This document shows positions 45,403 to 58,085 of a stretch of 64,000 nt of DNA, piece by piece (the first letter of the stretch is position 1; each line of letters begins with the position of its first letter). The translations under genes were made by a program, and so were the position numbers. The notes under the pieces are model-generated. The model was given only the letters and a program-made list of their open reading frames with translations. It ran no database searches and had not been told where the DNA came from. This DNA is from Cyprinodon diabolis (Eukaryota; Chordata; Actinopteri; Cyprinodontiformes; Cyprinodontidae), in contig CM060066.1 of assembly GCA_030533445.1 (NCBI GenBank), forward strand, positions 31,465,235-31,529,234, in the 5' to 3' direction.

Positions 45403-46678
45403 GTGTCTTTTGGCAGAAAGAAGGACGGACACCGTGATGGGATCCCTCACAGGGTTGTGTTAAACCTTGAAGGCTTCTTCTCACCTATGTGCTGCATTCT
45501 GAGCTGCTGCTCATCTTTTGGAAGAAGGCCAGCTGAGACAGACGTCGGACATGCCTCCAACCCAGAGCGTAAAATGATCAACTGAAACCATCCGTTTGAT
45601 GGACAAGAAAAGGTTTCCTGGCACAATGTCCAGGCAGATGGATTCGGCGTCCAAGAGACGCCCCTGTGCAGGAAGTGGCTTGATCTTTCCTCAGCCCTCG
45701 CAACTGTCTGCCACTGTCCAGTACGGTCGTATTCAGGCTGTAGAGGTTGCAAGAGGAAGAACAGGGTATGGCTTCACGCTGACAGGCCAAGGGCCTTGTG
45801 TCCTCAGCTGCATCCTTAAAGGAAGCCCTGCAGACTATGTGGGACTGCGCTCAGGAGACTGCATTCTCTCAGTCAATGACATCAACGTCTCCAAGGCTTC
45901 GCATGAAGATGTGGTCAAACTGATCGGACGCTGCTCTGGGGTTCTGAAGCTTGTCATTGCTGAGGCAGAGCGCCACAGACGCCACCCTCAACGCGCTGCT
46001 GGTGGTCGACACCACAGCAGCAATGCTATGGGGCCAGCTTATCTGGATTCCTGCTCCAGCGATGATGAGCTGGACGTTTTTTACAGCAATGGTGCAAGCA
46101 ACAGCAATAACGGCCGGTCGGGCTGTGGAACTAAAGGAGGCTGGTACAAACCCAGAGTGGATTCCAAACAGCTTGGCATCAACAGAGCAGAGAAGGTGGT
46201 GGCAGAGCTTCAATCTGGAGGGATCTTCAACATGATCTTTGAAAACTCCAGCCACTCGTCCAGCAGCTCAGACAAGGACAGACCTGGGGTCAGCCTGTCC
46301 TCAAAGCCACGTCGGCTGTCTGATCCAGAGTTCCATCCGTACCGGAACGCCTCCTGTTCCCAGAGCAACCCCAACCTCCTCTCCGAGGAGGAGATGGCCC
46401 AGGTGCTGAATGACGACTCCGTCTTCCTGGAGTCCAACTTCCGTCACCTCCACCTTCACCATCATGAAGAGCAAGACATGGATGTAGGAGAGGGTGCTGA
46501 CTTTGGTCTGGAGCCCAGTGAGGAAATCCTCAACGTGGGGATGATCGTGGGGTACCTGGGCTCCATCGAGCTCGCCTCAACGGGCACCAACCTGGAGAAC
46601 GACAGTCTGCAAGCCATCAGAGGGAGCATGAGGCGCCTGAGGGCGGAGCAAAAGATTCATTCACTGGTCCTCATGAAG
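45403..46678 (+). CDS. rgs12: rgs12 first coding exon: PDZ domain and start of PTB
   Basis: The exon follows the acceptor TCTGCCTCAG and ends LVLMK before GTTCAC. Coding begins at ATG 45599, the first in-frame ATG after an in-frame TGA at 45575-45577, and gives 360 codons. The PDZ domain (residues about 47-123) has the carboxylate loop GYGFTL, CVLSCILKGSPADYVGLRSGD and SHEDVVKLIGRCSGVL. Next come LGINRAEKVV, GGIFNMIFEN and a Ser-rich stretch. The PTB domain starts near residue 305 (VGMIVGYLGSIEL, LQAIRGSMRRLRAEQKIHSL). Human RGS12 starts nearer its PDZ domain, so a later ATG (45626 or 45638) is possible. The paralogue letter cannot be decided. Confidence 0.93.
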
Positions 46679-49600
46679 GTTCACTTGATGCTTCTTGTTA
46701 CTTTAAACATTTTTAAACAGTTTTTTTTAAAGGCTGCTGCTATGTTAGAAAAAAAAGGAAAATTACTGAGCTACTGTTGCTATTTAGTCGCTAGACCCTG
46801 AACACATCATAGAGAAACCAAACACTTTTTCTTTTCTTAATCAAGCTCCTTGGAAATCCCTGACAGCTCTTCTTCTTTAGCTGCTAGGTTTCATGAATCA
46901 GACTCCGCCTTATAAGCATAGTCCTCCAAATATTTAATTGAATATTGAATATTTCCAGCCCAACCACAAACTGTTCACTGGCAGAAATATCCAGGATGAA
47001 GCTTGAGAATACCGACCAAGAGAAGATGCTCAAAAGTTGACACCTTCAGGGTCGACTCACCTTGATTTAAAGCTGCATTCTTTGAAAAGTCAGATGCCGT
47101 GTACAGAACATTTTTACTATCAGGAGAGATAAAGATTGAGCTGTTTGGAGGAGTCAACATGAGCTTTTCAAACCAACTAACACTGAAGTGGTAGAATCAG
47201 GTTTGGGATATGTTTAGTTGCTAGCTGTAATACATTGAACATTGTAGACAAATGAACAGATGGAGAGCTATATCCAACTCCAGTAACTGTAGCTCAATTT
47301 ACCGGGTAGATGGTTGAAATGCAGCGAGTGCAGGGTGTTCCAAAAATGATACCAAATAAAACTGCTTTTGAAATTGAAAAAAGCTGGGTTAACATTACAT
47401 TTCTGGATTTACTGACTTAAGCCATTCGGATTTTTTTTGTGGACTGTGATTAAAAGCTGATCAGATGCCAGTTTAAACGAGATTGTCACGGCTTAGAACA
47501 AAGGACCCAGTAATCGAGGCAAGATAGTGGGATTACTCAAAAAGCGTTGAATAAATACATACGGTTCTGTTGTAACAGCTGCTAGGACACCTAAGGCAGG
47601 ACACTTTGCCTTAACCGTTCAGTCCATGCCCAGAGAACAAGTTAGGATCCAGGCAGTGGGCTGCCAACAAGATGCGGCGGCGTCGCAGCCCCGGAGAGCA
47701 AGCAGGAGTCCATAGCCAGGTCAGGCAAACAGAACAGGAACAGGCAGGCTCAGAGGTTGAGAGACAGACCAGGAAATCAGAAACACTAAGGTACGCTAAA
47801 AACACTCACCACAGGCTGGAGAATAATCTCTGTACTCGCTTCAGTGAAATAATCTGGCCGTGATGACTGGATGAAAGCAGCTTAAATAGAGGCAGGAGCA
47901 GGTGGATTAGATAAGGGTAATGAGAACCCGGGCAGAATTGGACAGGTGCATGAAATGAGTAATTAAGCCAGTCATCAGCACCAAGATTAATGTGTAACAG
48001 GGCCTTTAACCTCGATCTTATTGAATAAATGTAGCCTAGATCAAACATTGACTTCCATTTGTATCAACATCAAAACAAAAGGATTAATTGAAGCATGCTC
48101 TTACCAAACTATACTTTCTACATGTGGAAACCTTATAGCCTATGGGGTAGTAAGTTGCATTGGTTTGATCTGAACAGGTCCTGCATGACAGCGTGCTCCT
48201 GTGCAGCGACAGAGGTCAGGTTCTGGCCACCTATCCTGCAGAGAAACTAGCCTTTAGCGCCTGCTGTCCCGACGATCGCCGCTTCTTCGGACTGGTGACC
48301 ATGCAAGCCACGGACGACCACGACGGCCGTTACTTCAGCAACGGGCGGGACGAAGAGGGGTGTCTAAGGACCTCGTGCCATGTGTTCATTGTGGACCCAG
48401 AACTCTGTCATCACCAGGTAAGCCCAACCTAAGTAATTGAAAAAAAGGTTTAATTTCGTTCCCCTTTGACCAGAGATCTCTTTTCCTTAACATATAATTG
48501 GAACAAACTCAAGTTTTTCCTCTAATGGCAACTTTCTACCAGTGGCTTGCTGTTTGCTACTAACTCTTATATTAGGAGGACTAGACTTAGTTTCAAGACC
48601 CCTGAAATCATCTCTGTGATCCATAAAGTTTGAAAATTTTTCCGGGTTATTTTGAATTTGCCTCTATGAGGTTTGCCAGATCTACTGCAAAGAAGCCTTA
48701 GCTAAATCCTCATCTTGGATTTTTGCCCTTACTTCAGGGGAACTTCCATCTGCTTCATGTTTGATGTTTTTGACTTGTGAACAACGATCCTCAAGTGTAT
48801 CCATAGATTCTCATTTCGGTTAAGTCTAAACTTTTTTTAGGTCAATCAAACACATTTAAACGTTTCCCTCTAAATCACTATAGTTGCTATAGCAGTACTC
48901 TTCAGGCTCATTGTCTAACTTATCCTCTCAGCCCCAATTTACAAACAGACTGGTGGTTATTTTTTTCTCAAGAACTTCCCTGTATTTAGCATCACCCATT
49001 TCCCCTTGACTATGACCAGTTTCCAAGTCCCTGCTGCTGAAAACCATTCCCACAGTATGCTGCTGCCGCTACCCTGTTTCACAGTGAGGATGGTGATGTC
49101 TTTGTGACAAGCTTTTCCTTGGTGACTTAAAAGCTCAACTATAGTCTCATCTGACGAGAACTTCTCCCTCCATTCATTTTAAGAGTCACCAAAACACTTT
49201 TTGGCCAACTAAAAACATACCTGCTGCTCTCTTTTGTCTCTGTGCTCCCTCTCTAATTAATGCCCACCTGGCCTCTTTTGGTCTGGGGGTCAGTTTATCT
49301 GGTACCATGTTTAAATGGTGCTAAATTAAAGATGACCTCACTCTTACATTAATGTCTAGTTTAGAGAGCTCCTTGGTGTTCATGGTTTGATGCTTGGTGG
49401 TGTTCAGTCCATGAGGACTTTCTGATTTGTGGGATTTTACTGACAGATCATGTGAACCCGGGTGGACTAGTTTGATAGGGCTGGGTGATTAATCAATAAA
49501 ATCAACTAATTGCATATTTTTTTGTTGTGTTTTTTAGAAAATCTTTTTTTTAATTAATCCACTTGTTATGCTTCTATAGCTCAGAGTGACTTCAGCTCAT

Positions 49601-52600
49601 CACTTTTTATTTTTAGAGGTGATCTTATAAATATTCAAATAGTGGGATACCAACAGCTGGTAACATTTTCTTGTTGTATTTTGATTGTTTTTTGTGAAAC
49701 ATGATTATTATACAGTATTTTTCATAGCTTGAATTTTTATTTTTGTTGCTCTTCAAGTTAAGGTCACCTCCCAGAGTGATTGAATAAAATCAAAGCTACT
49801 TTTTAAAAGAAATGTATGTCATTCTTTATTTTAATTTAAAACGTAAGTTATAAAAAGCTAATTGATTGAATCATATTTGGTAGAATAAAAAAAAAAAAAA
49901 ATCAGAGATTAGATTTTTAAGCCCTGAGCAGAACTTTCATATTAAAGAGGAAGCATACATTTACACATGCCGATTTCTAGTTTTCTACTTTTCAAAGATT
50001 AACTTTTGTTATTTCACCTCACTAATGTAGATGCTTTGTGCGGATCATCACATACTCTAGGAAGAAGTGCATTTAAATCACAGGCTGTGTGTGGGAGCAT
50101 AAATACTCTCCTAAATGGCATTATTCCTGTTTCTGTTGCACGGACAGGTCCACATGGGGGTAGCCAGAAGGTTCGGCTTTGAGTGTACTCCTGATCCAGA
50201 CACAGGCGGCTGCCTGGAGTTCCCCCCCAGTTCCCAGCCTCTGCTCCAGTTCGTGTCCGTCCTCTACCGAGATATGGGAGATAATATTGAGGGGGTTCGG
50301 GCCCGCGCTTTCCACGATCCAGACAACGACGCCCAGCAGAACCACAGCACCAGCAGCAACAGCGATAGCGGAATCGGAAACTTTTTACCCGAGGAGAAGA
50401 GCAACAGAGTTCTTTTGGTCGACCTGGGAGGGCCTCCCAGTCACACCCACATGTCTGGAGCACGTCACTGGGACAGCCCGCCTTCATCCCAGCAGGCCTG
50501 GAGCCCCATCCTGGGAGCTGCTGCCTCTCACCCACCCCCTCCGCCCCCTCCTCCTCCTCCGATGCTCAGAAATGGTCACTACCTTCATGATGCGCACCTT
50601 GCAGAGCTCCCTCACCCTCTCCCCCTGGCTCACCCTGACCTGCCGAGCAGACTCTCACGAGGACTCAACCCGCACCACTACTCAGCGGGGAAGCTGGGAG
50701 GAGCTATGGTGGGAGGAGACAGGAGAGGGGCTGGAGGAGGGGTGGAACCTCAGAGGTGGCTGCCAGTCCATGTGCTGAGAGACTGGCGTCAGCAGCACCA
50801 CCACCACAGCCACTTCCAGGGTCTGAGCAGCGATCAGGAGTCCTACGCCGAGTCCACCGACGGATGGTCCTCAGCCAACTGCAGCACCCTGCCCCCACCA
50901 ATGAATAAGATCCCTGCCGACCGCTACCGGGCCCCACTGGCCCCAGGGGACCACATGCATCCACCTGGGGTCAGTCAGCCTCCTCCTCCTCCTCCTCTTC
51001 CCTCACACCCACACAGCAACCGGCTCACCGCCCAGAAAGATGAGTGGGCTAAGAAGCTGTTCGGAGACCGGGAGCGTAATGGAGCGAGGAAAGCTGAAAG
51101 AGAAAAAAAACGAGAGGCAAACTCCAAGGAGGTAGAGAAAAAGGTACGTTTTTAACAAAGTCAGTTAAACAAACTGTCAATGCAACTTCGATCACTTTTT
51201 ATTCCTGCTCATATGTTGTTCCGAAGTTTGAGCTAAAGGCTCTGAATAGAGCACAGAGAAAAGTCCTGCTCTGTTTGGGACTGTGAGAGAGTGGTGTTAG
51301 AAGTGACTGGGAGATGAGAAAGCCTGGTCACAGGCTGCTCCCCCACATCACATATTCCTGTTGTGGAAATTTACTTTGACTAGAGAGCGTTCAAGGTTAC
51401 AGATTATTGAGGCTATAAATCCATGTGTGCTCACCCTGCATTTTGAGTCCTCTCGTCAAGGTCTAATATTTACACATGCAGCTCCAAAAACCATACACCC
51501 TTTCTCCTTAGACGTTAAAACTTCTCAGTTAGAAAGAGCCAACATTTACAAACACTTTGATAACACTGAGCAAATGAAACCGGCTGATTACTTAGACTTG
51601 ATAAAATGCATGGATGGGTTATTTATCCTCTCTGCTCCAGTATCAGATCATGTATTATGCACTAAGCGGACATCTGCCGTCAGCCGAAAACCACCTGTCT
51701 TCCACTAAGGAGCAGATTCCTCGCAGTTTGGGGAATTTTGAAATTCTGTAAATGCAGGTGATTAATTTCCACATATATTGTTTATATACTGCTTATACCA
51801 AGAAAGCAAAAATAAAAACCCAACGACTATCTACTTTGACTAAATGACATGAGGAACATTTTGACAATCCATCCACAGATTCTTGACTAAACTGATAAAC
51901 TTTTAGATGTTTTTCTCTAATCCACTCTACTGTAGTGTTTTATGTTCAGGGTATTCTCTTTCTTTTTGTCACAGCATTAGCATTTTTCTTCAGGCCTTTT
52001 CTTCTTTATCTTATTCTCAGCTGTAGCAGGTCTTTATGCAGAACTTTCTCACTCTTACCGCTGGAACACTTTGAGGTTTGGGTTTCCAGCCATTGGCATA
52101 CTCTAACCCATCTGCCACTGTGTTTAGGTTTGTTGTGTTCTTTCATTAAATATTTTCGTCTAACCTTCAGCTGTGGTGTATTCTCACACTAAAGATACTG
52201 TGTAACAGCTTGATATGCACAGAAGTTCACCCTCAACAATAAAGTGTTCTCTGTCTAAGCACAAATAGGAACTTTTAACAGGTATCTTCTTTCTGAGGCC
52301 CACACTTTTACTTTTAGAGCTCTCTATTTAAAAAAAAACAACAACAAAAAAACACACGATGGCAACACAATATCTGAGGTCGAGGAAAACTTGGAGGAAA
52401 TCACCCCCCATCTGGAAAAGATCCACCTGTTTGTAGATAAGCCCTGTTACTACAGAATCAGAGCCTCTAGAATAGATGATTAAAAAAATGACCCTAAACC
52501 TTTTGTAGAAGGGGAGCAGCCATCACCACTGTTGGTTTTAGATCTAGGCATTGTGTTATAATACATGCCTGTATGCTTCAGAATAGTAATGGGTTGGTTT

Positions 52601-55600
52601 GTTATGGGATTCACTCAGAAAACCTTTACAAAAATATATAAAGAATTCTCAGTAATTATACAAAAACATCTGACATAGTCTAATTTACTGACTGATAAGT
52701 AGACTGTTATTGTCCTAGTGCTGTCTGTGACATCTATTAAAGGTTTTGTTGGGTATGACCTTTATAGCCTTTTATCCTATTACAGAAACACTATAAAAAA
52801 TATTAAAGTGATATTATGTGGGTATAATTGTAGTGTCTGCGAAGGTAGCCAGCCTGCAGTCGGCTGTTTTACAGACACGTTGCCTAAACTCCACCAACTG
52901 CATCATCACCATAATATCCATGCCTAGTCAAGCTTGTTGTATCGCTGTCCCTTGGCTCTGTGCATCATTTTGAAGTGGAAATACGGGATCATGTTTCTGG
53001 CACCTTAGTGATGGAAAACTGGAGCAGCCTTCTTTCAGCCAGCTGCCCAGCAGTGTGCAGCGGTAGGGAGAGTTAGGTTAGAGGCAGGGCTCCTAATCCC
53101 GCCTCTGAAATGAGAAGAATTATAGGATGTTTATTTTTAGAGATGGTCAGATATTAGATATTTTTTTAAATACACTTACTCAGTTACATTTCTTTGAGTG
53201 ACTTAAAAAAAAGTACTTTTACAGTAGTTTTACAGCGTTGTACTTTTTACTTCTACTTGAGCAAAAATATTATAAGTTAATTATACTCTTACTTGAGTCA
53301 ATTTTCTTGCTGCTCCATCCATGATGAGTAACTTCACTTAATGAAAACAAGCTTAAACAAATGAGCACCATTAAGAGACACACTTATTTTTTTTTGTTTG
53401 GTTAAATTGTAATTTCCATCTGCTGAGTCAGCTGAGTGAGAGTACAGTAAACAGTACACTATAATTTAACCTGTTCTACATACTTTGACTATTAATGTTT
53501 TATATCTAAAAAAATGTGTTTTGAACAGTCTTAATTCTGTTTCAATATTTTATTGTATAATTACGGCATATTATATGTTTATCTCCATCTCATTCTTTGA
53601 AACACCAGAATGTGTATATCACTGAATATTTTGTCCAATTTTACATCATTTTGTAAAATACTCTAATATTTGTTGTTATGATCATGGTTAATAATTAGAT
53701 CGGTTACCAAATACTTGTTTAGTCTTACTAAAGTAAACATATGATGAACTATCACTACTCTTACTTAAGAACTTTTATTTTGGTTCCCTGTCCTCCTCTG
53801 CTTGTGACTCACATTTACTGTATTTACTGTAAAGTCTAAGAAAGATGTTTTCTAATTGTAAAAAATATATTATTTCCATTAATCCTACCTTTATAAATGA
53901 AAACAGCCTCTGCTTAGAGCTGAATGCAGGACAAACGCTGCAGCCAGTCTCCCTTAAAATTGGAGGAAGCTGATGTTTTTAATCTTGAAGCTGATTGGCT
54001 GAAAGGTTCCTGGGACCCTTTAGGGACAATCAGAGGAAGTAGGAACAATGCCAAAGCAGGGCAGAGAATGACAGTCGGGAAGATGAACGATGAAGGTGTT
54101 ATGGACTGGTAAAGACCTCACAATTAATATCGGGAGCATGAAAGCTTCCTCCCTCTGTGGCTTTGCTCCACTGTATTAATTATTAATGTTAGACAACTAA
54201 AAAATGTCTACCCATTTACAGGTGATGTTTGCTTCTTGTTTAACACTTGGTGGCACTGTCTCACTTCTCTCTCTAGGCGTCCTGCTCACTCAATTTTCCC
54301 TGCTTTCATTACCTCTGAAATATGGTGATACTTCAAGAAGGTGCAGAGTTAAAGTTTGAGTTAATTCCACTTGTAACAATGATTTGTCTTAATATTTTTA
54401 TGTAAAAGCTTTGGCTTACTTGTCTGAAAGTTTCTGGATAGATAAATAATATATACATCTTTTTGGTCAGATGCATTCTTAGTTAAAATACATATCTGCT
54501 TTTATTAACCCAGCCTGCTGCATTGATTTAGTTTTAGTTTTCTGTTTGTGAATCTTTATTATATGAAGAGATGTGTTGTTATGAAGGATTTTGTAATGTA
54601 TTGTTGATTATGTGTTTATCAGTGTGTTTTAATGTTGAGGATAAGTCTCACAGATAAGAGCTTTTAATTTTTCCTGGTTTATTTTCCCATAAAAACACCC
54701 AGAACAGCCTCCTCTTTACCATTTCTTTCCCATTTAACCCCAATTTGTGTTTCTCCATACAATGTCTTTGGCTTCCTTCCTCGCGTTCACCACTACTAAT
54801 GGGGTTAAAAAAAAAGGTCGTGTGTTAGTGAGTTAGGGAGTGTTAGGGACCACACATTTAATCAGCTGTTTGAATCTTTATTATCTGAACGTATGAGGGA
54901 ATGCACGGACGTAGAGTTGACTCGGTATCCAGGCAACACCGCTGCAACTGCCTGATGAAACGCAGCAACAGCCTTTCTAAACAAGCGGTCTGATTCAGCT
55001 CGCGTATGTCCTCTCAAACCTGTCGGCGTCGTTTAATTACCTGTCTCCCTCTATGACCTGGGGTCCGGTCTAGAATGCTGCCGTCTACAGTCAGACGTAG
55101 TTCAGTTTGTTTGTGGAAATGCAGCAGCTGTCAGAGCGACCGCTGATGAATCGCCGTCTCCTGTGATTTATTTGCAGCAGTCAGTCCTCAGTGAGATGAC
55201 GTCATTTTCAATTTGCTTTGGGTCATTCATGTGACTGATGTGATGCTCTGAGGTTTCTGGCAGTGTCTCGCTGCAGGGATGTTGGAGTCTTACTCCAATT
55301 AGCACTTTTCCATGGCAGCACGTCTGCAAACATCATAAAGTTTTAATGTTTTTCTAACCTGCTGCTCTCCGTCATTAGATGGTATCTCCAAATACGAAAC
55401 CATATGACAGACATGGTGCATATAGAGTGAGGAAAATACGTATTTGAAAACGCTGCTATTTTGCAAGGTCTCCCACTTAGAAATCATGTAATAGTCTAAA
55501 ATTGTCATTGTAGGTGCATTTCCACTGTGAGAGATATAATCTAGGCTGTATCATACAAATAAATAGTTAAAAAATCATATATTTTGATTTCTGGATTTTG

Positions 55601-56641
55601 TTTTAGACTATGTCATGTTAATTATGCAGGTTTTTTTGTAATCTTTGCATTAGGACCATGTAACAGTTGGAGAACAACAGGACTGTACATGCATGCTTAT
55701 ACCATGTGGAATGTAGTATGGAGGGGATAAAATGTGCTCCAATTAGGAAAACATACTGTCCCAGACACATTTCTAGGTTTTTTCCCAGCTCTTAATTTCA
55801 CTTAAAAGTCAATTTTCCCTATTTCCCTATTATTTTCACTGCCTGTAGTCATACTTGAGTTTGTAAGTTATTTGTAATTTGAGACATTAACACGAATGAG
55901 TTGAAAGTCCTCTTTAATGGCCAGGTGAGTGTAACACTCTTCATTGCTCACGTTGTATTTAACAATTCTAAAAGAAAACCAAACAATGTAAAGATGAACT
56001 GTGACGAGATCTCAAAGCGAGCTAGAGGCAACTAAAGATCTAACTAAAGCAGAAGGTGTTCAATTTCTTTGAACTGTGTTTCATCTAAATCTTCTCAAAA
56101 GAGATGTGCGGGGAAAAAACAAAAAAAGAGTAGAAAATATTCTACTGTACCTCACATTAGATGGGTTGGATTTTCTTTGAAGTTTTTTTTTTTTACTGTA
56201 ATTTTTCAGGAACCCTTAAAAAGAAATTAATAATGCTTTTACTGATTATTATTATTACCATTATTACTGCTGTCATGTTCTTGGATTGTGTGAGGAACCC
56301 GGAGTACCCGGAGAGAACCCATGCATGCATTGGGAGAACATGCAAACTCCATGCAGAACTCAAGGAATCCAACCCAGTGCCTTCTTGGTGGAAGGCATCG
56401 GTGCTACCAAACTGTGCTACCGTACAGGCAGTGCCAAGAAAACGTTCCAAAACAATTTGTTTTCCAAAGTACATATATTAATTTTAGATCTTTATCAGCT
56501 GTTATCCCTTATTGACCTCAGGGTGGTCGGTTCCGCGGTTTGACGATGGGATTCCCTCCTCTACCCCAGCGCTCTTCAGCCAGACGCTCTTTTGGGCGCT
56601 CCAAACGCCTCAGCATGGCTCGCTCCCTGGACGACTTGGAG
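45599..56641 (+). CDS. rgs12: Regulator of G-protein signalling 12, N-terminal part (4 exons, 3' end outside window)
   Basis: Scaffold and GTPase-activating protein for Gi/o alpha subunits that also binds receptors, channels and Ras/MAPK components. Coding exons 45599-46678, 48178-48417, 50148-51143 and 56522-56641 total 812 codons, each a whole number of codons. Order of parts: PDZ, PTB, Ser-rich STSSNSDSGIGNF segment, Pro/His-rich linker, then basic RRSFGRSKRLSMARSLDDLE. In human RGS12 this last segment comes shortly before the RGS domain. The RGS domain, two Ras-binding domains and the GoLoco motif are not in the window. The gene lies 10.7 kb downstream of htt on the same strand, as in other vertebrates. 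Confidence 0.94.
46679..48177 (+). other. rgs12 intron, no gene seen
   Basis: A 1.5 kb intron. Open sequence just after the donor up to 46801 is read-through, not coding, because the conserved PTB continues at 48178. No transposon ends were recognised. Confidence 0.55.
48178..48417 (+). CDS. rgs12: rgs12 exon 2: PTB domain core
   Basis: 80 codons in phase 0 between TGAACAG and GTAAGC. It encodes VLHDSVLLCSDRGQVL, YPAEKLAFSACCPDDRRFFG, LVTMQ, and LRTSCHVFIVDPELCHHQ, matching the middle of the human RGS12 PTB domain. The segment between VTMQ and LRTSC is longer than human and rich in Asp and Gly. Confidence 0.94.
48640..49310 (-). mobile_element. Fossil Tc1-like transposon
   Basis: Read on the minus strand, 48990-49100 recalls the Tc1 box around HHCEKVAGS..LWECFQQQGLG, equivalent to [16 protein letters not shown]. 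It has many stops and indels and no clear ends. It lies in the rgs12 intron 48418-50147. Confidence 0.5.
49477..49925. repeat. Possible hAT-like MITE
   Basis: Begins GGGCTGGGTGATTAATC and ends AATCAGAGATTAGATTTTTAAGCCCT. These are roughly inverted ends of a type common in fish. The target duplication is not clear. Confidence 0.35.
50148..51143 (+). CDS. rgs12: rgs12 exon 3: end of PTB and proline/histidine-rich linker
   Basis: 332 codons in phase 0. It starts VHMGVARRFGFECTPDPDTG, GCLEFPPSSQPLLQFVSVLY (last PTB strand and helix) and continues RARAFHDPDNDAQQN, STSSNSDSGIGNF and EEKSNRVLLVDLGG. After this comes a poorly conserved linker with an 11-proline run near 50531-50562, a second one near 50981-51001 and histidine clusters. 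Conserved patches RWLPVHVLRDW, ESTDGWSSANCSTLPPPMNK and IPADRYR confirm RGS12. It ends in a highly charged Lys/Arg/Glu stretch before GTACGT. Confidence 0.95.
53150..53790. repeat. Possible hAT-like repeat related to the 41474 element
   Basis: Motifs such as GTACTTTTTACTTCTACTTGAG and CTTACTTAAGAAC occur at both flanks, as in the element nested in the SINE at 41.5 kb. Ends and duplication were not resolved. Confidence 0.35.
56276..56430 (+). repeat. LINE 3'-region fragment (same family as 58930)
   Basis: Shares CCGGAGTACCCGGAGAGAACC, then CATGC...GGGAGAACATGCAAACTCC, with the longer copy at 58930-59265. It lies only about 90 bp before rgs12 exon 4. Confidence 0.65.
56522..56641 (+). CDS. rgs12: rgs12 exon 4: basic segment before RGS domain
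   Basis: 40 codons in phase 0 between GACCTCAG and GTGAGT. It encodes GFPPLPQRSSARRSFGRSKR then LSMARSLDDLE, matching human QRTSARRSFGRSKRF and RSLDDLE. It is the last coding exon in the window; the next would continue toward the RGS box. Confidence 0.93.
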
Positions 56642-58085
56642 GTGAGTAACTCTTGCCCTTTTACTTTCTGCACTGTGTGGTTTTATTTCTTTGGCAGGAA
56701 ATAAATAATAACATAGAAACAGCATGGAACCCATTACTATCACACATAACATTATCTTATAAAAAAAACAAAACAACTCAGCGTTGCTTTTTTGTGACAG
56801 AATATCCCTCCATCTGGTTGCTGATCTTTCAAGCTGGTTGCCAACTTTTTGAAAACTAATCCTCCAGTAGGATATAATGTTGGGCTTTTCCATTTTTCAG
56901 TGACAGTTATTGTTCTTAGATTAAAAGCTTATTTCCCTCCTACACCAATGAAGCATAGCAATGTCTTCTCATTACTTTATACATACTCTGAGACAAACTG
57001 ATGCTTCTAATCACACCCCTAAACTCCCGGCCTCTTTGCTTTATGCCTCAAAGAACTAAAGCAAAATGTTACCTGAACTTGGTCAGAGCTAGCTGTACCA
57101 CAGATTGGATTCTATTCTGAAGCCTCTACTCGTTGCAGCCTTTGGCTGTTGTTTCTCCCGTATGTGCAATATGTTCCCAACTGTTTTTATGGCATCGTAA
57201 TAAATTATTTGGCCTACTGAATTACCTGACTTGAACCGGATCACTTGTGCAGCTTGGCCGAGTGTAACATGGCTCCATTGTCCCAGGAACGGTTCCTCTG
57301 CCGTTCTTTTAGCTCCAAGAAATGACCTGGAGTGAAGTCATTTGAGAACCATGAGTTTTGCCCAACAATATGCCTATTTAGAGGTTTTTTTTCATGAAGT
57401 CAAAATTCAGCCTGTGTGTTTTAAAACTTGGGCGAACAGATACACCATTAGATACTCCTAGTTTTTATTTAATTTGTTCCAAATAAAAATTGCAAAAATC
57501 CTGCTCTTAACTAAAAGCATAAACTGAAGTGTTGTTGCTGTGAAGAGTCGTCTGTCTGTTTACGTTAGAGGGAGAGTCTTACTGTCTCAGGCTCTTTTCA
57601 TAACAGAGGCTTTGAGATAGAAATCAAGAGTTAAATGTTTCCGCTGTTTAGTGGTGACTGGGGCACCCTGGGAGGACACAGCGCAAAAACACACCACCGT
57701 TGCTTCACTACTGACAATTTTTTTTTCCCTCTATACATTTTTCTCATTCTTTCTTTTTGCAACAGGAAGAAAAACATGAGATAAAAGACCTAAATTGATG
57801 TTTTCTTGTTTGTTTGAAAACTCAAAGTTGCTAAGTTCTATTTTTTGCGGGTAACTTTGAATAAACTTCATACATTTAGACTTTGTCAGATTAAAGAAAC
57901 TTGTCACAAAGTTCTAGGATTCCTCCTTGGATGATTGCTGAAAAAGATCATCCAACCTTCCAATCATCCTGACCTGACAGGACAATGACAGGAAGTTATG
58001 GGATGAGCTTTGTCAGCTCAAGTATGGAGGAATAAAACTGTCTCTGTGCTCCGACAGAGGCTGACATGATGGTTGCATTAAATGT
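56642..58085 (+). other. rgs12 intron, no gene seen
   Basis: AT-rich intron sequence. Frames here are short and lack family resemblance. Confidence 0.5.

Larger units (their letters stand above)
51144..56521 (+). other. Large rgs12 intron with scattered repeat pieces
   Basis: A 5.4 kb AT-rich intron. A 115-codon frame at 51361-51708 (SRLQIIEAINPCVLTLHFES) is not recognised and shows no splice support. The interval 53150-53790 has ACTTAAG/CTTGAGTA motifs like the hAT element at 41474. A LINE-like repeat fragment lies at 56276-56430. I see no additional exon. Confidence 0.45.

Noticed and set aside
46679..46801. Extension of the rgs12 first exon frame into the intron
   Set aside because: The conserved PTB sequence continues at 48178 and the donor at 46679 fits; the extension has no similarity to RGS12.
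50014..50535. 173-codon minus-strand frame opposite rgs12 exon 3
   Set aside because: Shadow of a GC-rich coding exon.
51361..51708. 115-codon frame in the rgs12 intron
   Set aside because: Unrecognised and not conserved in RGS12; no good acceptor and donor pair in phase 0 around it.
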